Positions 44,361-52,056 of a stretch of DNA of 64,000 bases are shown here, piece after piece. The stretch comes from Verrucomicrobiota bacterium (lineage in GTDB: Bacteria; Verrucomicrobiota; Verrucomicrobiia; Opitutales; UBA953), in the NCBI GenBank assembly GCA_016871725.1, contig VHCL01000004.1, positions 56,366-120,365 of the forward strand, given 5' to 3'. A program made the position numbers and the translations under genes. How positions within the stretch are numbered: the stretch's first letter is position 1; every line of letters begins with the position of its first letter. The notes below the pieces were generated by a model. It ran no database searches. It had not been told where the DNA came from and saw only the letters and a list, made by a program, of their open reading frames with translations.

Positions 44361-45807
44361 AGATCGGGATCGGCACGCCCTTGCCGTCGACGGTCGCGTA
44401 GAAGGGCCGGCCTTCGACGTCGAACGCAGTCTTGGGGCTGATGCCCATCGCGCGGAAGATGGTGGCGTGCATGTCGCTGATCGAGACGGGGTCCTTGATC
44501 GCGACGAGCGGACGCTCGTCCGCGGTGGCGCCGTGGACATGGCCCTGCTTCACGCCGCCGCCGAACATGACGACGCTCGTGCCGCCGGTGAAGTGACGAT
44601 GCAAGCCGTAATGGTCGGGGCTGGTGATGACGCCGGACTTGTTGAAGGCCTGGTCCTTGGCCTGCGAGCCGGGGCGGCCTTCGATCATGGCGTCGCGGCT
44701 GAACTCGCTGGCGATGATCACCAAGGTGCGGTCGAGCAGCCCGCGCTGCTCGAGGTCGCGGATGAGGCGCGCGATCGGGCGGTCGATCTCGGCGTGCAGC
44801 TTGGCGACGGTCTCGTGCCCCTTGCCGTGCGTGTCCCACTGGAAGAACGGGACGTATTCCGTGGTGACTTCGACGAAGCGCGCGCCGTTCTCGACGAGCC
44901 GGCGGGCCAGCAGGCAGCCGCGACCGAAGCGGCCGGTGTCGTAATCCTTCTGGACCTCGGGGGTCTCGAGCGAGATGTCGAACGCGGCGCGCTCCTTGGC
45001 GCTGAGCAGGCGGTAGGCGTTGTCCATCGAACGCAGCATGGACTGATGCTGGTGGTCGCTGAGCAGGTCGCGGTCGGGCGTCGCGTCGACGAGGCGACGG
45101 AACTCCCGGTCGCGGTTGACGAAGCGGCCGGCGTCCATGCCCTTGGGCGGACGCACGGCGGCGGCGGCCTCTTCCGGGAACGGGAGGTTCATCGGGCCGT
45201 ATTCGCCGCCGAAGAAACCGGCGGTGGTGAAGGCCTTGAGTTCCTCGCTCTCGCCGACGCCTTCGAGTCGCTGGCCGATGTTGATGAAGGCCGGCATGAC
45301 CGGATTGCGCGGGCCGAGCACGCGGGCCATCCAGGCGCCGATGTGCGGGCAGGCGACGGTCTGCGGCGGGACGTAACCGGTGTGCCAATGGAACTGGTGA
45401 CGCGAGTGCAGGATGCTGCCGAGATCCGGCTGCACCGCCGAGCGGATCAGCGTGCCGCGGTCCATGACCTGCGCGATATTCTCGAGACCCTCGCAGATGC
45501 GGACGCCGTCGACCGACGTCGGGATCGCCGGGAACGTGCTGAGCACGCGGTCGTAGGTGAGGCCCTTCTCGAAGGGCGCGTAACGCTTCGGATCGAACGT
45601 CTCGGGCGCGGCCATGCCGCCGGCGAGCCAGAGGAGGATGACGGCGTCGGCGGTCGCGGTCGGCCGCGCGAGCTCCTCGCTTTCGGCGAGCAGGCGCGGG
45701 GCGCCCATCGAGAGCGTCGCGGCGCCGGCGGCGCCGAGCATCCGGAGGAATTCGCGTCGGGCCAGCGGCTCGGGCAAGGACGGGTCAAGCGGGAGCGGGG
45801 AGGACAT
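44350..45807 (-). CDS. DUF1501 protein with Tat-type signal (second locus)
   Basis: The 485-residue protein has a twin-arginine signal (ARREFLRMLGAAGAATLSM, Arg 17-18) and a DUF1501 domain. Recognisable parts are AVILLWLAGGMAAPETFDPKRYAPFEKG, HQFHWHTGYVPPQT, RFVEVTTEYVPFFQWDTHGKGHETVAKLH and IASEFSRDAMIEGRPGSQAKDQA, with GLHRHFTGGTSVVMFGGGVKQG near the end. It diverges clearly from the DUF1501 protein at 35.2 kb, notably where that one reads GWDHHTNH. It is the last gene of a four-gene minus-strand unit (sulfatase, lactonase, cytochrome, DUF1501), four bases after its cytochrome partner, and was probably exported with it. Confidence 0.88.
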   Translation of the reverse strand: MSSPLPLDPSLPEPLARREFLRMLGAAGAATLSMGAPRLLAESEELARPTATADAVILLWLAGGMAAPETFDPKRYAPFEKGLTYDRVLSTFPAIPTSVDGVRICEGLENIAQVMDRGTLIRSAVQPDLGSILHSRHQFHWHTGYVPPQTVACPHIGAWMARVLGPRNPVMPAFINIGQRLEGVGESEELKAFTTAGFFGGEYGPMNLPFPEEAAAAVRPPKGMDAGRFVNRDREFRRLVDATPDRDLLSDHQHQSMLRSMDNAYRLLSAKERAAFDISLETPEVQKDYDTGRFGRGCLLARRLVENGARFVEVTTEYVPFFQWDTHGKGHETVAKLHAEIDRPIARLIRDLEQRGLLDRTLVIIASEFSRDAMIEGRPGSQAKDQAFNKSGVITSPDHYGLHRHFTGGTSVVMFGGGVKQGHVHGATADERPLVAIKDPVSISDMHATIFRAMGISPKTAFDVEGRPFYATVDGKGVPIPIFRS

Positions 45808-45811
45808 GGGA

Positions 45812-48253
45812 TCAGCGGATGGTCTGGAATTCAGGGAGCATGCACACGGCCCAGAGGAGGTCGGCGATGCCTTGCTCGGAAAGCTCCGGGCCGAGCAGGC
45901 CGGCGGCGACCGCGAGTTCCGCGGGCGCCGGCTCGCGGCAGAGCGCGGAGAGATAGAGCCAGCGGACGAGCTCGTCGGGCCTGGCCCAACGGCGCTGCCT
46001 GAGCTTCGCCGCGCCGGCGGCGAGGAGGTTCGTCAGCGCCTGGCCGTTGGCGAGGTCGATGGCCTCGAGCGTGCTGAGTTCGTTGGGCCGCATCGAGACG
46101 ATCTGCTCGCGGTTCGGGCGGCCGAGCGCGCGCTGCAGGAGGTCGGACTTCACGAGACCCGCGCGCGCGGGCAGGTTGCTCGTGCCCTCGGCGCCGGCGA
46201 GCATCTCGGCCATGCGGGCCTGCGCCTTGCGCCAGGCCTCGCCCTTGACGAGCGCGACGGGCTGCCAGACGGGCTCGGCGGCCTTCGTCCTGCCCTTGCC
46301 GGCGGCGAAGACGCCGCGGGCGTTGGGCACGTTCATCGTCCATTCCCAGGAGGCGTCGGTGGCCATCTTCACGCGCGCGCCGCCCTTGAGCGTGACGTTG
46401 ACCTGGAAGAAGAGCGCGGCGACGTTCGGACCGGAGCCGGCGTTGCGGCCGACGACGACGACCTGGTTCGCGCCCTTGAGGAGCGCGACGGAGAGGTCGA
46501 AGTTCTGCGGGTCGGCCCAGTTGTCGCCGCCGCCGATCTTCTTGCCGTTCACGAAGAGGTCGTAGCCGTTGTCGCAGGTCACCACGCACGACGCGGCGTC
46601 CACGTCGGCGTCGAGCACGAGCTGACGGCGGAAAGTGCGGACCTCGCCCGCGGCGGGCACGCGCCCTCCGGCGATGTCGCCCGACCAGATCGGCGCGGCG
46701 AGCAGCGGTTCGACGACCGGCTTCGGCCTGGCGACGGCGGACGGCGCGGCGCGCGGCACCTTGGGTTCGATCTTCGCCGGCGTGGTGCCGGTCAGCCGCC
46801 AGACGGCGTCGACGAACTGCTCGGCGGTCAGGCGCTTCGCGCGCGGACCACGGTAGGCGTAACCTTTGTCGTCGGCGTCGCGCGCGAGGACTTCGGAGCG
46901 GGACTGGTAGGCCTGCGAGGTCGCGATGAAGGCGAGCATGTCCTTGAGGTCGTAACCGGACTCGACGAGGCGGTTGGCCAGCACATCGAGGAGGTCCTGG
47001 TTCCACGGCTCGGTCTGCATCGCGTCGACGGGATGCACGATGCCGCGGCCCATCAGGCGATGCCAGAGGCGGTTGACGATGGTGCGCTGATATCGGCCGT
47101 TCTCGGGATGGGTGATGAGCGCGGCGAGCTGGGCGAGGCGCTCCTCGCGCGGCTTGGCGGGATCGACCTGGCCGAGCTCGGGGAACGGCCAGGCGGCGAC
47201 GGCCGGCTTGCCGGTCGGGATGTCGCACCGGACGAGCTCCATCGGCCGGTTCGCGTAGACGGCGGCGAGGCCGTAGGCGTCGCGCAGCTTCCAGCGGTCG
47301 GTGAAGCTGTCGTGGCACGAGGCGCACTTCATGTTGATGCCGAGGAACGTCTGCGAGACGCTCTGCGAGAACTGGAGTTCCGGCACCTGGCCCGCGCTCA
47401 CCGCGCCGCGCCAGACGATGCCCTTGGCGAAGCCTTCGCTGTCGGCGGACGGCGCGACGAGCTCGCGCGTGAACCGGTCGTAAGGCTTGTTGGTGAGCAG
47501 CGAGAGGTAGAGCCAGTTGGTGATCTGCTTGCGGCCGCCGTCGATGTAGCCGGTGCCGGCGTAGTCGTTGCGGAGCAGGTCGTTCCAGAAGACCATCCAG
47601 TGATCGGCGTAGTCGACGTCGCGGGCGAGGAGCGCGCGCACGAGCGCCTCGCGCTTGTCGGGCCGCGGGTCCGCCGCGAAGGCGCGGGCCTCTTCGGCGG
47701 ACGGGAGCAGGCCGATGAGGTCCAGCATGACGCGACGCTGGAAAGTCGCGTCGTCGGCCGCGGGGGGCGTGGGCGCGCCCTTGGCCGCGAGCCAGCCGTC
47801 GAGCACGCGGTCGATCGGGTGCGTGCGGCCGGACTTCGCCTCGGGGAGCGCCGGACGACGCGGACGCAGCGGCGGCTCATAGGCCGGCTGCTTGAAGGCG
47901 AAGCCTTCGGTCCAGACGGCGCCCTGCTCCACCCATGCGCGCAGGACGGCGACCTCGGCCGGACTCACGCGCGGTCCCTTCGGCGGCATGCGCTCGTCGG
48001 GATCGTCGGTGACGATCGACGCGAGCAGGCGTCCCTTCGAGGCCTGACCAGGGAAAAGCACCGCGCCGTTCTCGCCGCCTTCGAGCAGCGTGGCGCGCGT
48101 GTTCATCGAGAAGCTTCCTTTCTTCTTGTCGCCCGTGTGGCACTCCCCGCAGTGCTTACGCAGGATCGGCACCACCTCGTGGGCGAAGTCGACCGGCGCC
48201 GCCCCGAGGGAGGCGGCCAGCAGGCAACCGACGGACAAGAAGCCTCGGGACAT
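45812..48253 (-). CDS. PSCyt1-DUF1549-DUF1553 protein with an inserted beta-sandwich region
   Basis: This 813-residue protein is shorter than the two paralogues at 36-43 kb. It has a signal peptide and a PSCyt1 haem motif CGECH (Cys 35, Cys 38, His 39) with DDPDERMPPKGP. DUF1549 carries a second CxxCH in NMKCASCHDSFTDRW. DUF1553 starts at NRLWHRLMGRGIVHPVDAMQ. Between about residues 525 and 665 lies sequence absent from the other two: VTCDNGYDLFVNGKKIGGGDNW, then FDLSVALLKGANQVVVVGRNAG and a Trp pair (WEWTMNV). This resembles the galactose-binding-like beta-sandwich of glycoside hydrolase family 2. It may bind a sugar. Gaps of 4 and 17 bases join it to DUF1501 and lactonase genes. Confidence 0.85.
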   Translation of the reverse strand: MSRGFLSVGCLLAASLGAAPVDFAHEVVPILRKHCGECHTGDKKKGSFSMNTRATLLEGGENGAVLFPGQASKGRLLASIVTDDPDERMPPKGPRVSPAEVAVLRAWVEQGAVWTEGFAFKQPAYEPPLRPRRPALPEAKSGRTHPIDRVLDGWLAAKGAPTPPAADDATFQRRVMLDLIGLLPSAEEARAFAADPRPDKREALVRALLARDVDYADHWMVFWNDLLRNDYAGTGYIDGGRKQITNWLYLSLLTNKPYDRFTRELVAPSADSEGFAKGIVWRGAVSAGQVPELQFSQSVSQTFLGINMKCASCHDSFTDRWKLRDAYGLAAVYANRPMELVRCDIPTGKPAVAAWPFPELGQVDPAKPREERLAQLAALITHPENGRYQRTIVNRLWHRLMGRGIVHPVDAMQTEPWNQDLLDVLANRLVESGYDLKDMLAFIATSQAYQSRSEVLARDADDKGYAYRGPRAKRLTAEQFVDAVWRLTGTTPAKIEPKVPRAAPSAVARPKPVVEPLLAAPIWSGDIAGGRVPAAGEVRTFRRQLVLDADVDAASCVVTCDNGYDLFVNGKKIGGGDNWADPQNFDLSVALLKGANQVVVVGRNAGSGPNVAALFFQVNVTLKGGARVKMATDASWEWTMNVPNARGVFAAGKGRTKAAEPVWQPVALVKGEAWRKAQARMAEMLAGAEGTSNLPARAGLVKSDLLQRALGRPNREQIVSMRPNELSTLEAIDLANGQALTNLLAAGAAKLRQRRWARPDELVRWLYLSALCREPAPAELAVAAGLLGPELSEQGIADLLWAVCMLPEFQTIR

Positions 48254-48270
48254 GCGGGCGCGTCGTCGGA

Positions 48271-49440
48271 TCAGGGGACGAAGACGACCGCGGCGGCGGC
48301 CGGAGCCTCGACGGCCTGCTTCGTGTCGGTGAGCTTGCCGTCGCGACCGATCTTGTAGGCGTTGAGCGTGCCGGACTTCTGGCCGGCGCAGACGAGCCAG
48401 CGGCCGTCGGCGCTCAGGCCGAAGCCACGCGGCGTGGCGGGAGTGCCGAGCACGTGCTGGAGGAGGGCCAGCTTGCCGTCCTGGGCGATCGAGTAGACGG
48501 CGAGGGAGTCGTGGCCGCGATTGGAGACGTAGAGGGTCTTGCCGTCGGGGCGGACAAAGATCTCGGCGGTGGAGACGCCCTTCTTGTCGGCGCCGGCCGG
48601 CAGCGTGTCCAGGGTCTGGAACTCCTTGAGGCCGCCGTTGCGTTCGACCGTGAAGGCCGTGACGGTGAGCGCCATCTCGTTGTTCACGTAGGCGAACTTG
48701 CCGTTGGGGTGGAAGGCGAGGTGACGGGGACCGGCGCCGGCGGCGACACGGCCGGACTTCGGCTTGTTCGCGGCGAGCAGGCCTTTCTCGGCGTCGAACT
48801 TGTAGATGAAGATGTCGTCCGTCCCGAGGTCGGCGACGTAGACGCGGCCGCTCTTCGGGTGGAAGTAGGCGCCGTGGGCGTGCGGGCCGGACTGGCGGCC
48901 GGCGTTCGGACCGGAGCCGACGTGCTGGACCGAGGACGTGGCGGGGGCGAGGGAACCGTCGGCCTTGATCGGCAGCGAGGTGGTCGAGCCGGAGCCGTAA
49001 TTCACGACGACGAGGTTGCGACGGACGGCGTCGACGGCGAGGTGCGTCGGTCCCTTGCCCTTGGAGGCCTCGGTGTTGAGCAGGCGGAGCTTGTCGCCTT
49101 CGACCGCATAAGCGGCGACGGCGCCTTCGGCGGCCTCGGCGGTGGCGTAGAGGAACTTCGCGTCCAGGCTGAGCGCGACATACGAAGCGGACTTGGCCTC
49201 GGCGGCGACGGTCGGCGCGGAGATCTTGCCGGTCTTACCGTCGAGCACGCAACGGAGGACGCCCTGGGCCTTGGGACCCGAGGTGCCGACGTAGAAGACA
49301 TACTGGGCGGGGGCGGGCTTGGCCTTGCCCTTCGGCGCGGCCTTGGCGGCGGCCTTGGGGGCGGGCGCAGGGGTGTCGGCGGACTGACAGCCGACGAGCA
49401 GGGCCGCGAACGCGGCGAGGAGGAAGCGGGGGGTGTTCAT
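48271..49440 (-). CDS. Lipoprotein lactonase, 6-phosphogluconolactonase-like beta-propeller
   Basis: The 389-residue protein has a lipoprotein signal with lipobox LVGC (Cys 18) and an Ala/Lys/Pro linker. A seven-bladed beta-propeller of the YbhE/Pgl (lactonase, PF10282) family follows: FYVGTSGPKAQGVLR, ATAEAAEGAVAAYAV, KGPTHLAVDAVRRNLVVVNYGSG and GPRHLAFHPNGKFAYVNNE, and late blades GKTLYVSNRGHDSLAVYSI. Cytoplasmic relatives hydrolyse 6-phosphogluconolactone. This copy is exported and lipid-anchored, so its substrate should be a periplasmic sugar lactone. It lies between the sulfatase (23 bases) and cytochrome (17 bases) genes, which points to sugar oxidation there. Confidence 0.85.
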   Translation of the reverse strand: MNTPRFLLAAFAALLVGCQSADTPAPAPKAAAKAAPKGKAKPAPAQYVFYVGTSGPKAQGVLRCVLDGKTGKISAPTVAAEAKSASYVALSLDAKFLYATAEAAEGAVAAYAVEGDKLRLLNTEASKGKGPTHLAVDAVRRNLVVVNYGSGSTTSLPIKADGSLAPATSSVQHVGSGPNAGRQSGPHAHGAYFHPKSGRVYVADLGTDDIFIYKFDAEKGLLAANKPKSGRVAAGAGPRHLAFHPNGKFAYVNNEMALTVTAFTVERNGGLKEFQTLDTLPAGADKKGVSTAEIFVRPDGKTLYVSNRGHDSLAVYSIAQDGKLALLQHVLGTPATPRGFGLSADGRWLVCAGQKSGTLNAYKIGRDGKLTDTKQAVEAPAAAAVVFVP

Positions 49441-49462
49441 AGGTTCAAAAACAGGGAGGCGA

Positions 49463-50812
49463 TCAGCGGCCGTCCCACCAGCCGTCGAGCTGGGCCGTCA
49501 GGCGCTTCACGTCGGCGGGCCGTTCGGCGGCGAGGTCACGGAGTTCGTACGGATCCGCCTTGAGGTCGAACAGACGGGGCGGCTCGGTGGCGTCGGCCGA
49601 ACCATGCTGGGTCGTGCCGGTCTTGAGTCCGCTGGAGACGATGAGCTTGAGGTCGCCGGCGACGAGCCAGCGGTAGCGCAGGCTGGCCGCGGGACGCGCG
49701 AGGTCGTGGATGTCGTGGGTCGAGTTCTGGCCGGCGACGAACGGGCGCGCCTTCAAGGCCGCGTCGTCGAGGAGGTCCAGGCCGTCGCCGCCGGCGGGCA
49801 CGGGCGCGCCGACGAGCTTCAGCAGCGTCGGCATGATATCCACCGCGCTGGCGGCCTCAGCCACGACGGCCGGCTTGATGCGCCCGGGCCAGCTGACGAA
49901 GATCGGCGTGCGCACGCCGCCGTCGAAGGGCGACTGCTTGGAGCGCTCGAAGTCGACCACGGGCTTGTCAGTCCGAGGAATCCAGCCGTTGTCGGCGACG
50001 TAGACGATGATCGTGTCGCGGGTGAGGCCTTCCTTCTCGAGATGGGCGCGGATCTCGCCGATGGTCTCGTCGAACCACTCCACCATCGCGTGGTACTTCG
50101 CGGCCTGCGGGGTCGGGGACTTGTCGCGGTATTTCGCGAGCAGGCGCTCCGGAGGCGTATGCGGGTCATGCGGCATCATCGGCGCGTACCAGACGAAGAA
50201 CGGCTTACCGGCCTTCTTCGACCGGCTGATGAAGTCCGTAAGCGGCGCCAAGGTCTTGCGGCCGATGTCGAGGCCGTCGTCGCCGTGGCGTCCGCCCTTG
50301 GTCATGCCTTCGGTGAAACCGCCGGTCTGATAAGGGCCCATCCACCACTTGCCCGTCTGCAGGCTGACATAACCCTGCTCGCCGAGGATGCGGGGCAGGA
50401 TCGGTGATTCCTGGAAGCGCTTGATCATCTGGGTACGACCATCAAGGAAGGCGGCGTTCTTCTGCCTGGCGGCGGCGGCCTTGGCGGCACCCTTGGCGCC
50501 GGCGGCGGCACTGACGGGGATGAACGGATCGTTGCCTGTCAGGCCGTGGCGATGGACGTGCCGTCCGGTCAGCATCGAGGCGAGGCTCGGCCCGCAGAGG
50601 GAGTTCGTGACATAACCGCGGGGAAAGAGGCGGGATTCCGCCGCGAGCTTATCGAGGTGAGGCGTGCTGACCGCCTTCGAACCCATGAAGCCGTAATCGA
50701 ACCAGGCGTGGTCGTCCGAGACGATCATCAGGATGTTCGGGCGGTCGGCGGCGGGCAGCGACAAGCCCAGGCAGGCGAGGACAGCGACGCAAAGAGGTAG
50801 GAGACGGGGCAT
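49463..50812 (-). CDS. Secreted type I sulfatase with a CGPSL active-site motif
   Basis: The 449-residue protein has a signal peptide (1-22) and the alkaline-phosphatase/sulfatase fold. Metal ligands lie in NILMIVSDDHAW, the catalytic site in VTNSLCGPSLASMLTGR (Cys 73), His in TGKWWMGPY, and Asp-Asn in IIVYVADNGW. The modifiable Cys is in C-x-P-S-L rather than C-x-P-S-R; Leu 77 replaces the canonical Arg. It should desulfate a carbohydrate once Cys is converted to formylglycine. It leads the four-gene unit with lactonase, cytochrome and DUF1501. A divergent sigma factor gene starts 248 bases away across an AT-rich intergenic region. Confidence 0.88.
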   Translation of the reverse strand: MPRLLPLCVAVLACLGLSLPAADRPNILMIVSDDHAWFDYGFMGSKAVSTPHLDKLAAESRLFPRGYVTNSLCGPSLASMLTGRHVHRHGLTGNDPFIPVSAAAGAKGAAKAAAARQKNAAFLDGRTQMIKRFQESPILPRILGEQGYVSLQTGKWWMGPYQTGGFTEGMTKGGRHGDDGLDIGRKTLAPLTDFISRSKKAGKPFFVWYAPMMPHDPHTPPERLLAKYRDKSPTPQAAKYHAMVEWFDETIGEIRAHLEKEGLTRDTIIVYVADNGWIPRTDKPVVDFERSKQSPFDGGVRTPIFVSWPGRIKPAVVAEAASAVDIMPTLLKLVGAPVPAGGDGLDLLDDAALKARPFVAGQNSTHDIHDLARPAASLRYRWLVAGDLKLIVSSGLKTGTTQHGSADATEPPRLFDLKADPYELRDLAAERPADVKRLTAQLDGWWDGR

Positions 50813-50872
50813 GTCTTATAGATTCCCCAAACCAAGACCCGTTCCCATCCAAAAAATCCGCCTCCGCCCCCT

Positions 50873-50900
50873 TTGACGAACCTCCGACCCCGGGTATAGT
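50873..50900 (+). promoter_or_regulatory. Sigma-70-like promoter of the sigma-factor gene
   Basis: TTGACG (50873-50878) and TATAGT (50895-50900) are 16 bases apart on the plus strand. A second -10-like TATAAT occurs at 50961-50966 without a clear -35. Either would give the sigma-factor mRNA a leader of about 90-155 bases. Confidence 0.5.
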
Positions 50901-50977
50901 GGGCGACGTCGGTAGCCCTACGCCCCCGGTGACCCCCACCCCGGAGGCCCCTCTATAAAATATAATACGTTTTTATC

Positions 50978-50994
50978 TGACTGAATTTCAGTCA
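50978..50994. promoter_or_regulatory. Perfect 17-base inverted repeat in the sigma-factor leader
   Basis: TGACTGAA and TTCAGTCA flank a central T with no mismatch, inside an AT-rich stretch after TATAAT. It could be a dimeric regulator's operator or a small RNA hairpin. It is 66 bases before the ATG at 51061, in the intergenic region shared with the sulfatase operon. Confidence 0.55.
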
Positions 50995-51060
50995 CTTAGG
51001 GAAACCCTTCCCCGAAACCCCCTCTTTTTGCCCCTATATATACAGGCCCCTTTCTTTTCC

Positions 51061-52014
51061 ATGATCAACCACATCCCGCACCGCACCGCCAAGAACGACA
51101 CCCTCACCTCCCTCCTCCGCTCCGACTTCCCCGATCTCGGTGAAATCGAGGTCTCCCGTCTCGAGACGGCCCCCGTCCGCGCTGGCGAGGCGGACGGCCT
51201 GACGGCCTACCTTAACCAGGCCGCCCGCTGGCCCCGCCTCAGCGCCGAAGAAGAGCTCGCGCTCGGCCACCGCATCAAGGCCGGCAAGCTCGCCGACGGC
51301 ACCCTCACGCCGGCCGGCCAGTCCGCCCTCGACGAGCTGGTGCAGCGCAACCTGCGCCTGTGCTACCACGCTGCGAAGGAGATCAACGTGTCGCGAGAGG
51401 AGATGCTCGAACTCGTCGCGGCCGGCAACGTCGCTCTCATGGAGGCCGCCCGCGCCTTCAACGCCGACCTGGGTTACCGCTTCAGCACCTACGCTTATTG
51501 GGGCATCCGCAGCGCGGTGTTCCGCCACCTCAACTTCCTGCGTCGCACGGTGCGCCTCCCGCGCAACCTGCACGAGCAGATGGCCAAGCTCCGCAAGGCC
51601 GAAGCCGCCCTCCTCCAGAAGACCGGCCGCGAGGCGACGGAGGACGAATTGTCCGCGGTCCTGGATTGGTCGCCCGAGAAGATCGTCGAGCTGCGCTGCT
51701 ACCATCAGCACGGCCAGTCGCTGGACGCGCCGGTCGGCGAAGACAGCGACACGACCTTCGGTGAGACGCTCGCCGACCCGGAGGCGGCGACGCCGGCCGC
51801 CTACGCCGAAGCCGCCGACCGCCTGGCCGCGCTGGCCGAAGTGATGGCCCAGCTCACGCCCCGCGAACTCGAGGTGATCCGCCTGCGCGCCGGCCTTGAC
51901 GGCGAGGAGCTGACGCTCGACGCCATCGGCCAGCGGCAGGGGGTCTCCCGGGAGCGCATCCGGCAGATCGAAGCGGAAGCCCGTCGGAAGATGCGCCTCA
52001 TCATACGACGCTGA
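51061..52014 (+). CDS. Sigma-70 family RNA polymerase sigma factor (group 2/3)
   Basis: The 317-residue protein has sigma region 1.2 (DGLTAYLNQAARWPRLSAEEELALGHRI), region 2 (LVQRNLRLCYHAAKEINVSREEMLELVAAGNVALMEAARAFN, then YRFSTYAYWGIRSAVFRHLN), region 3, and region 4 with LTPRELEVIRLRAGLDGEELTLDAIGQRQGVSRERIRQIEAEARRK written here as motif blocks. It has no long region 1.1, so it is an alternative or RpoS/RpoH-like factor and not the housekeeping sigma. The ATG at 51061 has no purine-rich ribosome site; the preceding bases are CCCCTTTCTTTTCC. An upstream in-frame start is at 51028. It is followed 42 bases later by a CxxCH protein gene, probably its co-transcribed target or partner. Confidence 0.88.
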   Translation: MINHIPHRTAKNDTLTSLLRSDFPDLGEIEVSRLETAPVRAGEADGLTAYLNQAARWPRLSAEEELALGHRIKAGKLADGTLTPAGQSALDELVQRNLRLCYHAAKEINVSREEMLELVAAGNVALMEAARAFNADLGYRFSTYAYWGIRSAVFRHLNFLRRTVRLPRNLHEQMAKLRKAEAALLQKTGREATEDELSAVLDWSPEKIVELRCYHQHGQSLDAPVGEDSDTTFGETLADPEAATPAAYAEAADRLAALAEVMAQLTPRELEVIRLRAGLDGEELTLDAIGQRQGVSRERIRQIEAEARRKMRLIIRR

Positions 52015-52056
52015 GCCGGGTCTTGTGTCCGGAGGAAGGCGCGCCATCATGGACGC

